NCBI GenBank assembly: GCA_039707655.1
Contig: CM077664.1
Span: 29,810,781 to 29,874,780, forward strand
Direction of reading: 5' to 3'
Length of the DNA stretch: 64,000 bases
Source: Elymus sibiricus
Taxonomy: Eukaryota; Streptophyta; Magnoliopsida; Poales; Poaceae
This document shows, piece after piece, positions 12,301 through 24,300 of the stretch (the first letter of the stretch is position 1; the number at the start of each line of letters is the position of its first letter). Under the pieces are notes generated by a model. The model was not told where the DNA came from, did no database searches, and was given only the letters and a program-made list of their open reading frames with translations. The position numbers and the translations under genes were made by a program.

Positions 12301-13553
12301 TAGAGTTACATCAAATGGATGTAAAGACGGCATTTCTAAACGGGGATTTAAAAGAAAAAGTTTACATGAAACAACCCAAGGGTTTTATCATGGAAGGCAA
12401 GGAAGATATGGGATGCCGCCTGAAGAAATCTATTTATGGATTAAGGCAAGCCTCTAGACAGTGGTATCTAAAGTTTAATGAAACAATTAAAAGTTTTGGA
12501 TTTAAAGAGAATGTTGAGGACAATTGCATTTATGCAAAGTTTAAAAATGGGAAATATATTTTCCTAATCTTGTATGTGGATGATATCTTGCTTGCTAGCA
12601 GTGATGTTAGTCTGCTACAAGAGACAAAGAAGTTCTTGTCCTCAAATTTTGATATAACAGATCTTGGTGAAGCATCATATGTTTTGGGCATAGAAATTCA
12701 CCGAGATAGGAAAAATGGAGTTTGAGGACTATCGCAGAAGGCATATTTAGAAAAGGTTCTTAAAAAGTATAATATGCATGCGAGTAAAGCCACACCTGCT
12801 CCTATAGTCAAGGGCGACAGTTTTGGGAAATTCCAATGTCCCAAGAACCAGTACGAGATCGATCAAATGAAAGCAGTACCATATGCTTCGGCTGTTGGAA
12901 GTTTACAGTATGCACAAGTGTGCACTTGCCCTGACTTAGCTTTTATCACTGAGGTACTCGGTAGGTATCAAGAGAATCTAGGCACAGAGCACTGGAAGAT
13001 GGTAAAGAAAGCATTGCGTTATGCGCAAGGCACGAAGGCCCACATGCTAACATACAGGAGATCTGATTCCCTAGAGATAAGAGGGCATTCAGACGCAGAT
13101 TTTGCGGGAGACAGAGATGATAGAAAATCCACGTCAGGATACGTGTTCACTCTCGCTGGAGGGGCTATTTCGTGGAGAAGCTCCAAACAGTCAATAGTTG
13201 CATCGTCCACGATGTATGCAGAATTTATAGCATGTTATGAGGCCACGGGGCAGGCGATATGGTTAAAGAAATTTATACCCGACTTGAAAGTGGTAGATTG
13301 TATTGACAAACCACTAAAGATGTACTGTGACAACCAGCCCGCAGTATTCTATGCTCACAACAACAAGTCGAGTAATGCTGCCAAAACAATAGAGATAAAG
13401 TATTATGTTGTGAAAGATAAAATCCAGGATCACACTCTAAGTCTCGAGCATATAAGGACAAAGGATATGCTTGCGGATCCGCTTACGAAAGGCTTACCAC
13501 CCAATGTGTTCAAGGAACACTTAGCCGGCATGGGTTTAAGGGAAAGCCTATGA
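9351..13553 (+). pseudogene. Copia A gag-pol polyprotein, degraded
   Basis: Would encode the capsid and replication enzymes of copia A. From the ATG at 9351 the order is: gag (to about 9947); CCHC zinc knuckle CLHCKQTGHYKKDC (10140); protease WWIDSGATVHVAN (10280); integrase zinc region WHCRLGH...CIDCIKG (10722-10840) and core ITFTDDYSRYGYIY (10960); RT with [16 protein letters not shown] motif, MDVKTAFLNG (12316) and active site LYVDDI (12573); RNase H ending TKGLPPNVFKEHLAGMGL. Lesions: TGA at about 9945, a frame change between 10020 and 10125, TGA at 10881, a frame change near 11090-11180 destroying part of the integrase core, a frame change near 11650 and TGA at 12723. The stops mostly look like G-to-A or C-to-T changes. 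It needs helper proteins to move. Confidence 0.9.
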
Positions 13554-13728
13554 TTCCTGGATCATGAGAGGCCCAAAAGGAACAGAATTTGTTTCAAAAC
13601 AGAGAGGTATGTTGTAGCTGTCTGATTCTATCGGCAATTGAGCTGTGACGATGAAACATGTTCTATGTATTGATCTGTGATGAAATGAGTAAAGTAAAAA
13701 GTACAAAGTTAAAAGTAAAGTTGAGATC

Positions 13729-13739
13729 AAGGGGGAGAA
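13729..13739 (+). other. Polypurine tract of copia A
   Basis: AAGGGGGAGAA lies immediately upstream of the 3' LTR, the expected plus-strand DNA priming site. Confidence 0.85.
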
Positions 13740-14094
13740 TGTTAGGATGATCTCCACCCGTTGGAGCCAACGGCTCAACAGGCCCCTTGGCCTGCGCCCT
13801 GATCGGGGGCGCCCAACCCTCTTCTGGTTGGTGGGCCCTGTTGCCAGCGCTATAAAGAGGGGTGGGGAGCCGGACGCACAGATCACGAGGTTGACCGTGC
13901 GCTACACACCCCACCGACACCCCAATCCGATCTAGGGTTCGCGCTAGGCCGACGGGAAGCTCCGCCTCCACCACTGCCCACTTGCCATCACCACCGTCGC
14001 CATCAACCATGGCCACTCCGTCGGGCTCATCAAGCCAAGGAGAAGGTAAAGCCACCGTTAATCCCTAAGCCTAACCAATCCAAAGGTCCTATCA
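13740..14094 (+). repeat. 3' LTR of copia A
   Basis: 355-bp partner of 7727-8083, TG...CA bounded and followed by the AGGGT duplication at 14095-14099. Confidence 0.93.
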
Positions 14095-14099
14095 AGGGT

Positions 14100-14279
14100 C
14101 TGTGAGGTAGACACCGAGCTTCAAGATCTGTGATGGTTGGACTGAATCGATCAGTGGAAACGGGCCATGAGATTCGGAAATGGGGGCAGCAGAGAAGGGT
14201 TTCAGTGTCCATGACGAACTTACCCCATGCTCGATTTCTTTCCAATTGAGACAGGCCTGGCACCGTCTGGTGTGCTGTT
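14100..14279 (-). pseudogene. Upstream part of the same split gene (exon end, intron, start of last exon)
   Basis: Continuation of the gene at 7617-7726. The last exon starts at 14127 after a CAG acceptor. A preceding exon ends at 14224 at a GTAAGT donor, leaving an intron of about 96 bp. Joining the two exons gives NWKEIEHGILKLGVYLTD in one frame. The preceding exon runs into the LTR that starts at 14280, so the rest of the gene is displaced or lost. There is no recognisable family. The direction matches the NLR pseudogene, but nothing shows they were one transcript. Confidence 0.45.
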
Positions 14280-14452
14280 TGTTAGAATATAAATGTGTTT
14301 AGGGTAGATATAAGGAGATAGAGATAGAATAGGTTAAACCTAATACGACTTCTCTTATACTCCAAGTCTCTCTCTCATATTGTACGCTATATATACCCTA
14401 CATCTAGGTCAGATCAATACAACACAATATTCTACCATCCTACAATTTTTCA
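14280..14452 (+). repeat. Short LTR opening another copia-like element (right end not in window)
   Basis: Starts TGTTAGAATATAAATG and ends TTTTTCA. It contains the TATA-like GCTATATATACCC (about 14386-14398) and is followed by CATGGTATGCGG, which resembles the copia primer-binding site. Its internal region appears to continue as 14453-14556, 16003-16120 and 30132 onward, split by later insertions. A matching 3' LTR was not found before 32141, where the third copia begins, so class and length are uncertain. Confidence 0.6.
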
Positions 14453-14556
14453 CATGGTATGCGGTTAGTCTCACGAGGCCGATCCTAGGACTTCCCACCA
14501 CTTCCGCTGTGCGCCGCCCCCGGTGGCGCGGCACCCAATCGATCAAATATCAGATT

Positions 14557-16002
14557 GAGAAAAGTATACTTTTCGTCCCTCAATTTTTTGCAAAGTCTAG
14601 ATTTAGTCCCTCAACTGCCAAACCGGACAACTTGCACCCCCAACTCTTGAAACCGGACAAGTTTAGTCCCTTGTCTCCGGACCCAGCGTGGTTTTGACCA
14701 GTCTTCGTCCATGTGGTTGTATTCCTCTCTCTTACCTCTTCCTTCTCAGATTGGATTATTGAGATATTTCATCCAACACCTAGCATGCATTGTGTGTGCC
14801 GTCCATGTGTGCTGAATAATGGTGGCTGCTCCCGCCGGTCCTCCCGTGCCCCGTGCACATGCGTCATGCCGCGGATGGCTGCTGGCCGACGCCCTGCACG
14901 CCAGGGTGCTGCTTCACTTAGGCCAAAAGTAAGTCGTAGCTTGGGACAGTGCAGCTCAGCATCAGCATCTCCGTCGTGCTCTCCCCCATGTCGCTCGTAG
15001 CTCGCCAGGGGAGCAGCACAGCTCGGTGTCATCTCAGCTGCTGCGGACCTTGACGATGGGGCGCTCGCCGTAACAACCGGGGATATGGCACTCACATGCA
15101 CGCCGGTGCGTCAGCTTGTCCGCCACTATCCACACCACGCCCACCACCGTCACCTTCGAGAGGCTGTACGGGAGCGCCGCTACCCCGCCTAGCATGCCTG
15201 TGGTGCTGCTTCGTCCCGCTGCTCCTGTGCACCAGATGGAGATGCCCGACGCGCTCTTAAGCTTCTCCTCGCGCGCCACCCCTGGACTGGGTTCCCTCGC
15301 ACGCGCACCCCTGATCACGTGCTCCCAGGCAGTGGAGAAGAGGAGGTCGAGGACGAGCACGTGGCAGCGCCACCGCCAGGACGAAGCTCCCTTGTAGGCA
15401 TTGGGGTCAATTGACCCCAATGGAATTAGGAAAACCTTCATTAATTTAGTACTAAACACAATCTATTTATTGAGGATGACCCCACTGCCATAGACATGAC
15501 CCCAGCAAACTTTTTTCCTAGCTTCGTCAGCGTGGCTTGTCTTCATCCTCCACGGCCACCATGGTGACGCCGTCTCCTCGCCTTCATCCTCGTCATGAAA
15601 CATGGGTGGCCGTGGGCCATGGTGTCCGGCGAGGTAGAATGGGGCTGCGATATTCAGCGAGGTGCAGGAAGCTCACGGTGGCCGGCGAGGTAGAGCAGAT
15701 GCATCGTGGCTGGCTAGAGGGACTTGCGAGGCTTTGGCCATGGACGACACATGTAGTGCATGCAAGGTGCTCGATGAAATACCTCAGTAAGCCAATCAGA
15801 GAAGGAAGAAGGTAGGAGAGAGAAATACTGCGTTTGTCTGGTCAAAACCACGCTGAGTCAGCAATGATACCGGGTCAGCCAAGACAAAGGGACTGAACTT
15901 GTCCGGTTTCAAGAGTTAGGGGTGCAAGTTGTCTGGTTTTGAAGTTGAGGGACTAAATCTAGATTTTGCCAAGGGTTGAGGGACGAAAAGTATACTTTTC
16001 TC
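14557..16002. mobile_element. Mutator-like foldback element with GC-rich cargo
   Basis: 1,446 bp with long terminal inverted repeats (about 180 bp). The left arm starts GAGAAAAGTATACTTTTCGT, and the right arm read inward starts the same and stays alignable through the TTTAGTCCCTCAAC and GACAAGTTYAGTCCC words. Flanks TATCAGATT (14548-14556) and TATTCAATT (16003-16011) match at 6 of 9 positions, consistent with a decayed 9-bp Mutator duplication. There is no transposase. The interior (14770-15820) is GC-rich, unlike the flanks, with a 141-codon minus-strand frame at 15034-15459. This suggests captured host sequence, but I recognise no protein. Confidence 0.6.
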
Positions 16003-16120
16003 TATTCAATTTTGGAAATTCCCTAGTCTAGCAAATAGATCGATCCTTTTAGCCACTAAATAAACCCTCTAATTTTCGGTGAATCAGAGCAGAAATTGGT
16101 GCCTCAAATGTTGTCCAAAT

Positions 16121-16316
16121 TATAAGATTGATCTGGGAAGCGTTCCCACTCTCCGTTGGGAGAGCCCCGTGTGTATATTTATTGAGGGCAAAAACTTGCC
16201 GTGGAGTACAAGAAGATCGCACGATCTCGTGCGTTACAGAGAGGTGGGAACAGATACGGGAGAGAGGAGAGATACAGGTAGTTGAGATTACATCGTATAC
16301 AACTCAAACTCTAACA
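16121..16316 (-). repeat. 3' LTR of copia B
   Basis: On the minus strand it reads TGTTAGAGTTTGAG ... AATCTTATA. The purine tract AAGGGAGGG precedes it (minus strand, just above 16317). The terminus is TATA rather than the usual CA, but both copies and the TSD agree on it. Confidence 0.9.
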
Positions 16317-16333
16317 CCCTCCCTTAATCTAAA

Positions 16334-18187
16334 CTACCCCATGTTGAGATTCTTCTTGAACTCCTCAAAAGGCTTAACTGGCAAGGCTTTTGTAAACCCA
16401 TCAGCTACTTGATCCTTGGATGGAATGAACCTTATGTCCAACTTCTTCTCTGCCACCCTTTCTCGTACAAAATGAAAATCAATTTCAATGTGTTTAGTTC
16501 TACCATGAAAAACTGGGTTAGCAGAGAGATAGGTGGCTCCCAAGTTATCACACCATAAACATGAAACACGGTGTTGCTTAATTCCCAACTCCTTGAGTAA
16601 TGATTCCATCCAAATTATTTCAGCAGTTGCATCTGCTAATGACTTGTACTCAGCTTCTGTACTTGATCTTGACACTATGGCTTGTTTTCTTTCACTCCAA
16701 GAAATAAGGTTTGAACCAAAGAACACTGCAAATCCTCCAGTTGACTTTCTGTCATCACTACATCCTGCCCAATCAGCATCAGAGAAAGCACTAACAAGTG
16801 TAGAACTAGAACGTCTGAACTGAAGTCCCAAACTCACGGTGTGTTTGATGTAGCGTACAATCCTCTTGACAGATGTCCAATGAATGGAGGTAGGGGCATG
16901 CAGATATTGACAAACCTTGTTTACTGCAAATGATATGTCTGGCCATGTCAAAGTCAAGTACTGTAGATCTCCAACAATACTTCTATATTTTGTGCTCTCC
17001 TCTTCATTAAGTGGTTCTCCTTCATATGCTGAAAGTTGTTCTGAAGATGACAATGGTTTAGGTGAAGGTTTGCAGTCCTTCATCCCCATACGAGTTAGAA
17101 GTTCAGTGGCATATTTTTCCTGATTTAATACTATACCATCTTGAATCTTCTTAACTTCAATGCCTAGGAAGAAGTGTAAGTCACCAAGATCCTTCAAAGC
17201 AAACTCTGAACTCAGGTCATGCAAAAGAGCATTAGTGGCATTTTGCGAGGAGCTTGCAATTATAATGTCATCAACATATATGTGCAAAAAAATCACAGTA
17301 TTTGCCTTGTTATAAATGAAGAGGGATGTATCTGCTTTGGATGAAACAAAACCAAGTTGCTTCAACTCTGAACTCAACCTTGAGAACCATGCTCTAGGTG
17401 ACTGTTTCAAACCATAAAGAGCTTTGTCAAGCTTGCAAACATAGTGAGGTGTTTGTTTGTTTTCATACCCTGGTGGTTGCCTCATATAGACCTTCTCTTC
17501 TAGAACACCATGCAGAAACTCGTTCTGAACATCTAGCTATCTAAGGCTCCATCCTCTGGAAACAACAATGGCTAGCACAAGTCTTATAGTAGCAGCTTTA
17601 ACAACAGGACTAAAAGTGTCCTCATAATCAATACCATATCGTTGCTTAAATCCTTTTGCAACTAGACGTGCTTTGTACCTATCAATGGATCCATCTGCTT
17701 TTCTTTTGATTCTATAAACCCATTTGCAATCAATAATATTTTTACCTCTCTGACTTGGTACCAAGTGCCATGTTTTATTCTTCATGAGTGCATCATATTC
17801 TTCATCCATAGCCTTTTTCCATTTAGGATCTCCATGTGCATCACTCAATTTTGTTGGTTCCCCAGAAATACATAACATGCCATACGGTACAGTGCCATCT
17901 GTTCTTACTTTGGGATTTCTAATACCTTTTTGTAGCCGGGTCATGACCCTTGAAGTAGTGACAGGTGGTTGCCGCGGTTGCACAGGAGCCTACACAGTCT
18001 GGCTGGTTGCAGAGGATCCTGGGGATCCATCCATGTTTGCAGGCTGGAAGGGCGCACCGGATCCAGTGGTCCCTGGTGTGGCGGAACCTGGACTGGAAGC
18101 GCCTGGGGCAACAAAGTCCGCCGGCGCAAAAGATCCTGAGCCTGACGCTGCTGTCGGCTGCATGCGCGTGGGGGGAGAGACAGATCC
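16334..18187 (-). pseudogene. Copia B RT and RNase H (C-terminal half of gag-pol)
   Basis: Reverse transcriptase and RNase H of copia B. On the minus strand from 18187: a Pro/Gly/Ser-rich linker with a TAG near 17990, then TRLQKGI, RT motifs [13 protein letters not shown] (17640), YVDDIIIAS (17270) and [13 protein letters not shown], then RNase [18 protein letters not shown] (16760), [14 protein letters not shown] and [13 protein letters not shown]. It ends in a stop at 16334. TAG at 17537-17539 replaces the Gln before LDVQNEF. Otherwise RT/RNase H are open. The N-terminal half lies beyond the Angela insertion at 27237-29868. The frame seems to shift in the variable linker around the insertion. 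Confidence 0.9.
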
Positions 18188-19319
18188 TGTTGGAAATATG
18201 CCCTAGAGGCAATAATAAATTGGTCATTATTATATTTCCTTGTTCATGATAATCGTTTATTATCCATGCTATAATTGTATTGATTGGAAACTCAAATACA
18301 TGTGTGGGTACATAGACAACACTGTGTCACTAGTAAGCCTCTAGTTAACTAGCTCGTTGATCAAAAGATGGTGAAGGTTTCCTAGCCATGGACATGAGAT
18401 GTCATTTGATAACGGGATCACATCATTAGGAGAATGATGTGATGGACAAGACCCAAACTGTAAACGTAGCATATGATCGTGTCAGTTTATTGCTATTGTT
18501 TTCTGCATGTCAAGTATCTGTTCCTTTGACCATGAGATCATGCAACTCACTGACACCGGAGGAATACCTTGTGTGTATCAAACGTCGCAACGTAACTGGG
18601 TGACTATAAAGGTGCTCTACAGGTATCTCCGAGGGTGTCTGTTGAGTTGGCATGGATCAAGACTGGGATTTGTTACTCCGTGTGACGGAGAGGTATCTCA
18701 GGGCCCACTCGGTAATACAACATCACAATGAGCCTTGCAAGCAATGTGACTAAAGTGTTAGCCACGAGATCTTGTATTACGGAACGAGTAAAGAGACTTG
18801 CCGGTAACGAGATTGAACTAGGTATAGAGATACCGACGATCGAATCTCGGGCAAGTAACATACCGAAGAACAAAGGGAACAACATACGGGATTAACCGAA
18901 TCCTTGACATAGAGGTTCGACCGATATAGATCTTCGTAGAATATGTAGGAACCAATATGGGCATCCAAGTCCCGCTATTGGTTATTGATCGTAGAAGTGT
19001 CTCGGTCATGTCTACATAGTTCTCGAACCCGCAGGGTCTACACACTTAACGTTTGGTGACGATTAGTATAGTTGAGTCATTGTGTTGGTGACCGAAGGTT
19101 GTTCGGAGTCCCGGATAAGATCCCGGACATGACGAGGATCTCCGGAATAGTCCGGAGGTAAAGATTGATATATGTGATAATAGTGTTTTGATCTTCGGAA
19201 GGGTTCCGGAATTCTCCGGAAGGAGTTCCGGATGTTTACCGAAGTGTTCGGGTGCAAGAACACTTTATATGGGCCAAGGGGTAAAAGCCCACGAGGATTT
19301 GGAAGTGCAAAAGGAAGTT

Positions 19320-19500
19320 ATGCTACTGCCTTAAGCGGTACTACCACTGGTAAGGCAGTACTACCGCGCTTAAACGGTAATACCGCTTATGAAGCGGTAC
19401 TACCGCGCTTAAGCGGTAATACCGCTTGTGTGAAGCGGTACTACCGCTCAAGCGGTACTACCGCTCGTGAGCGGTACTACCGCTTGTACACGGTAATGCT
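19320..19500. repeat. Array of AGCGGTACTACCGCT palindromes in Angela 5' LTR
   Basis: About ten tandem, slightly varied copies of an inverted-repeat unit (AGCGGTACTACCGCT and AGCGGTAATACCGCT) separated by a few bases, about 100 bp upstream of the TATA box. The same array sits in the 3' LTR at 26486-26660. Confidence 0.9.
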
Positions 19501-19603
19501 GGAATCCGAGTTGGACTCTTTTCTTGCGGGCCAAACCGACCTTGTGTGGGCAAAACCGACCTGGAGGAGGCTTTACTCCAAGTTTAGACCCCAAGGCTCA
19601 ACA

Positions 19604-19611
19604 TATAAATA
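19604..19611 (+). promoter_or_regulatory. TATA box of Angela 5' LTR
   Basis: TATAAATA followed by GAGGGGCAGG, the expected core promoter at the U3/R boundary. The 3' LTR has the same site at 26771-26778. Confidence 0.8.
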
Positions 19612-20069
19612 GAGGGGCAGGGCTAGCACACGGGATACATCAAGATTTCCCCAAGCCGTGTGCGGCAATCCTATCCCTCTAGTTCCTCCGTCATAATCTC
19701 CGTAGCGCTTGGCGAAGCCCTGCAAAGATTGTTCCACACCACCATCACCACGCCGTCGTGCTGCCGGAACTCATCTACTACCTCACCATCGCTCGCTGGA
19801 TCGAGGAGGTGAAGGCGTCATCAAGCCGTACGTGTGTTGAACGCGGAGGTGCCGTCCGTTCGGCACTAGTTCGTGATCGGTTCGAGGGACGACTTGCGAT
19901 TTGGATCGCGGAGACGTTCGACTACATCAACCGTGTTTCTTAACGCTTCTTCTTAGCGATCTACAAGGGTATGTAGATTCACTCTCCCTCTCGTAGATGC
20001 TCATCACCATGGATAGATCTTACGTGTGCGTAGGAATTTTTTTTGTTTCCCATGCAACGTTCTCCAACA

Positions 20070-21320
20070 GTGGCATCTGAGCTAGGTCTATGCGTAGATG
20101 AGATCTCGAGTAGAACACAAACGAGTTGTGGGCGTGGGTGTATACATATTGCTTGCCGTTACTAGTTGATACTTGATTCGGCGGTATTGTGAGATGAAGC
20201 GGCCCGGACCGACATTACGCGTACGCTTACGCGAGACAGGTTTCACCGCTACGTGCACTCGTTGCATAAAGGTGACTGGCGGGTGTCTGTCTCTCTCACT
20301 TTAGTTGAATCGGTTTCAATGAAGAGGGTTCTTTTAGAAGATCAAAAAGCAATCACTACACCACGTTGTGGTTTTGCGTAGGTAAGAACGGTTCTTGCAA
20401 ACCCGTAGCAGCCACGTAAAACTTGCAACAACAAATTAGAGGACGTCTAACTTGTTTTTGCAGGGTATGTTGTGATGTGATATGGCCAATTACATGATGA
20501 GATATATGTGATGTATGAGATGATCATGTGTTGTATAGAATATCACGACTTGCATGTCGATGAGTACGGCAACTGGCAGGAGCCATAGAGTTGTCTTTAA
20601 TTATTTTCGCCGTTTTGCTTTACTTTATCGCTATGAGTTAGCAATAGTCGTGGAAGCAACAGTCGGCGCGACAACCTCATGGCGACACGTTGATGGAGAT
20701 CAAGATGATCGAGATCATGGTGTCATGCTGGTGACGATGGAGATCATGCCGGTGTTTTGGAGATGGAGATCAAAAGCACGAGTTCATGGCCATATCATGT
20801 CACTTATGATTTGCATGTGATGTTAATCCTTTTATGCATCTTATTTTGCTTAGGACGACGGTAGCATTATAAGGTGATCCCTCACTTAAATTTCAAGATA
20901 AATTGTGTTCTCCCCGAGTGTGCACCGTTGCGAAAGTTCGTCGTTTCGAGACACACCGTGATGATCGGGTGTGATAGACTCTACGTTCGCATACAACGGG
21001 TGTAAGCCATGTTGCACGTGCGGAACACTCGGGTTAAACTTGACGAGCCTATCATGTACAGACATGGCCTCGGAACACAAGAGACCGAAAGGTCGAACAT
21101 GAGTCATATAGTAGATATGATCAACATGAAGATGTTCACCATTGAAACCACCTCAACTCACGTGATGATCGGACTAGAGTTGGTGGATTTGGATCATGTT
21201 ACGCTCGAATGACCGGAGGGATGTCAATTTGAGTGGGAGTTTTTTAAGTAATATGATTAACTAAACTCATTATCTTGAACAGTAGTCTAAGTTGTCTTTG
21301 CAATATTTATGTTGTAGATC
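20070..21320 (+). other. Angela element C leader (untranslated)
   Basis: 1.25 kb between the 5' LTR and the gag start codon. It holds the primer-binding site at its left edge. Short frames only, none with a domain. The packaging signal would be expected here, but I cannot point to it. Confidence 0.7.
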
Positions 21321-24300
21321 ATGGCTCGCGCAGTAGCACCCCTGAATTTTAATGCGTTCCTAGAGAAAGCTAAGTTGAAAGATGATGGAAGTAACTTTGT
21401 GGACTGGGCCTGTAATCTAAGGATTATCCTTACGGCTTCCCAGAAGGCTTATGTCCTTGATGCACCGCTTGGTGATCCACCCGCTCCAGTTGAGTCTCTA
21501 GACGTTGTGAACGCCTGGCAGGCTCGTTCTGAAGATTACTCAATAGTTCAATGTGCAATATTGTATGGCTTAGAACCGGGACTTCAAAGACGTTTTGAAC
21601 GTCATGGAGCATATGAGATGTTCCAGGAGTTGAAGTTTATCTTTCAGAAGAATGCCCAGATCGAGAGATATGAGATCTCCGATAAGTTCTATGCTTGCAA
21701 GATGGAGGAGAACGGGTCTATCAGTGATCACATACTCAGAATGTCTGGGTACTCCACCCGTCTGGCTGAATTGGGGATGCCCCTTCCGCCAGAGGCTATC
21801 ACTGACAGAGTTCTTCAATCATTGCCACCTAGCTACAAGAGCTTCGTGTTGAACTATAACATGCACGGGATGAACAAGTCAGTCGCCGAGCTGTTTGCGA
21901 TGCTGAAAGTCGCTGAGTCTGAAATTCAGAAGGAGTATCAAGTGTTGATGGTCAATAAAACCACTAGTTTCAAGAAAAATGGCAAGGGTAAGAAGGGTAA
22001 CTCCAAGAAGAGTGGCAAAGCAGTTGCTCCTCCCGTGAAGAAACCCAAGGCTGGACCCAAACCAGAAACTAAGTGTTTTCATTGCAAGGGAACTGGACAC
22101 TGGAAGCGGACCTGCCCCAAGTATTTGGCTGACAAGAAGGCGGCCAACAAGAAACAAGGTATATATGATATACATGTTATTGATGTGTACCTTACCAACT
22201 CTCGTTGTAGTGCCCGGGTATTTGATACCGGTGCGGTTGCTCATATTTGCAACTCAAAACAGGAACTGCGGAATAGACGGAAGCTGGCAAAGGACGAAGT
22301 GACGATGCGCGTGGGAAATGGTTCCAAGGTTGATGTGATCGCCGTCGGCACGCTCGCTCTTCGATTACCATCGGGATTAGTGATGAACCTGAATAAATGT
22401 TATTTGGTGCCTGCGTTAAGCATGAACATTATATCTGGATCTTGTTTATTGCGAAACGGTTACTCATTTAAATCAGAGAACAATGGTTGTTCTATTTATA
22501 TGAGTAATATCTTTTATGGTCATGCACCCGATGTGAGGGGTTTATTCTTATTGAATCTCGATAGTAATGATACACATGTTCATAACATTGATGCCAAAAG
22601 ATGTAGAATTGATAATGATAATACCACTTTCTTGTGGCACTGCCGTTTAGGTCATATTGGCGTAAAATGCATGAGGAAGCTCCATGCTGATGGACTTTTC
22701 GAGTCACTTGATTTTGAATCACTTGACACATGTGAGCCATGCCTCATGGGCAAGATGACTAAAACGCCGTTCTCTGGAACAATGGAACGGGCTAGTGACT
22801 TGTTGGAAATCATACATACTGATGTGTGCGGTCCGATGAGCATTGAGGTGCGCGGTGGTTATCGTTACTTTCTCACCTTCACTGATGACTTAAGTAGATA
22901 TGGGTATATTTACTTAATGAAACACAAGTCTGAAACGTTTGAAAAGTTCAAACAATTTCAGAGTGAAGTTGAGAATCATCGTAACAAGAAGGTTAAATTC
23001 CTATGATCTGATCGAGGAGGAGAATATCTGAGTTATGAGTTTGGCAGTCACTTAAGACAATGTGGAATTGTTTCACAACTGACACCGCCTGGAACACCAC
23101 AACGTAATGGTGTGTCCGAACGTCGTAATCGAACCTTATTGGATATGGTGCGATCTATGATGTCTCTTGCGATTTGCCACTATTGTTTTGGGGTTATGCA
23201 TTAGAGACATCTGCATTCACTTTAAATAGGGCACCATCGAAATCCGTTGAGACGACGCCATATGAACTTTGGTTTGGCAAGAAGCCGAAGCTGTCGTTTC
23301 TTAAAGTTTGGGGATGTGATGCTTATGTCAAAAAGCTTCAGCCTGAAAAGCTGGAACCCAAAGCGGAGAAATGCGTCTTCATAGGATACCCAAAAGAGAC
23401 AGTTGGGTATGCCTTCTACCTCAGATCCGAGGGCAAAGTGTTTGTCGCTAAAAACGGAACGTTTCTTGAGAAAGAGTTTCTCTCGAAAGAATTGAGTGGG
23501 AGGAAGATAGAACTTGATGAGGTTGTTGAACCTTTACTTCAACCTGAGAGTAGCACAGTACAAAAAGATGTTTCTGTAGAGCCTACATCAGTTGAAGAGG
23601 AAGTTAATGATGATGATCATGAAGCTTTGGATCAAGTTGGTATCGAACCTCGTAGGTCGACAAGGACGCGTACTGCTCCTGAGTGGTACGGCAACCCTGT
23701 CTTAGAGGTCATGTTGTTGGACAACGATGAACCTACGAGCTATGGAGAAGCGATGATGGGCCCGGATTCCGAGAAGTGGTTAGAGGCCATGAAATCCGAG
23801 ATGGGATCCATGTATGAAAACAAAGTGTGGACTTTGGAAGTATTACCTGAAGGGCGTAAGGCCATTCAGAACAAATGGATCTTTAAGAGGAAGACAGACG
23901 CGGACGGTAATGTCACCATCTATAAAGCTCGACTTCTGGCAAAGGGTTTTTCACAAGTTCAAGGAGTTGACTACGATGAGACCTTCTCACCCGTAGCGAT
24001 GCTTAAGTCCGTCAGAATCATGTTAGCAATAGCTGCCTTTTTCGATTATGAAATTTGGCAGATGGATGTCAAAACAGCGTTCCTTAACGGTTTCCTTAAG
24101 GAAGAGTTGTATATGATGCAACCAGAAGGTTTTGTCGATCCAGAGAATGCTGACAAAGTTTGCAAACTCCAGCGATCCATTTATGGACTGGTGCAAGCAT
24201 CTCGGAGTTGGAATCTTCGCTTTGATGAGGTGATCAAAGCGTTCGAGTTTATACAAGTTTACGGAGAAGCTTGTATTTACAAGAAAGTGAGTGGGAGCTC

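Larger units (their letters stand above)
7727..14094 (+). mobile_element. Ty1-copia LTR retrotransposon A, complete structure
   Basis: A 6.4-kb element with LTRs 7727-8083 and 13740-14094, a 5-bp target duplication AGGGT (7722-7726 and 14095-14099), a primer-binding site directly after the 5' LTR and a purine tract directly before the 3' LTR. The domain order gag, protease, integrase, RT, RNase H identifies copia. Excluding indels I count about 8 substitutions between the LTRs, roughly 2%, so the insertion is fairly young. Coding is broken by stops and frameshifts. The family is not named because I recognise only the superfamily. Confidence 0.93.
18188..20069 (+). repeat. 5' LTR of Angela element C
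   Basis: 1,882 bp, TGTTGG...CCAACA. It contains a palindrome array at 19320-19500 and a TATA box TATAAATA at 19604-19611. The following GTGGCATCTGAGC at 20070 resembles a mutated Met-tRNA primer-binding site. Confidence 0.95.

Noticed and set aside
13663..14055. 130-codon minus-strand frame over the copia A 3' LTR (and its partner at 7763-8047 in the 5' LTR)
   Set aside because: Lies antisense in LTR sequence in both copies; better explained as LTR composition.
18507..19263. Short frames shared by 18507-19263 and 25673-26429
   Set aside because: They are duplicated because they lie in the two Angela LTRs, not because of a gene duplication.
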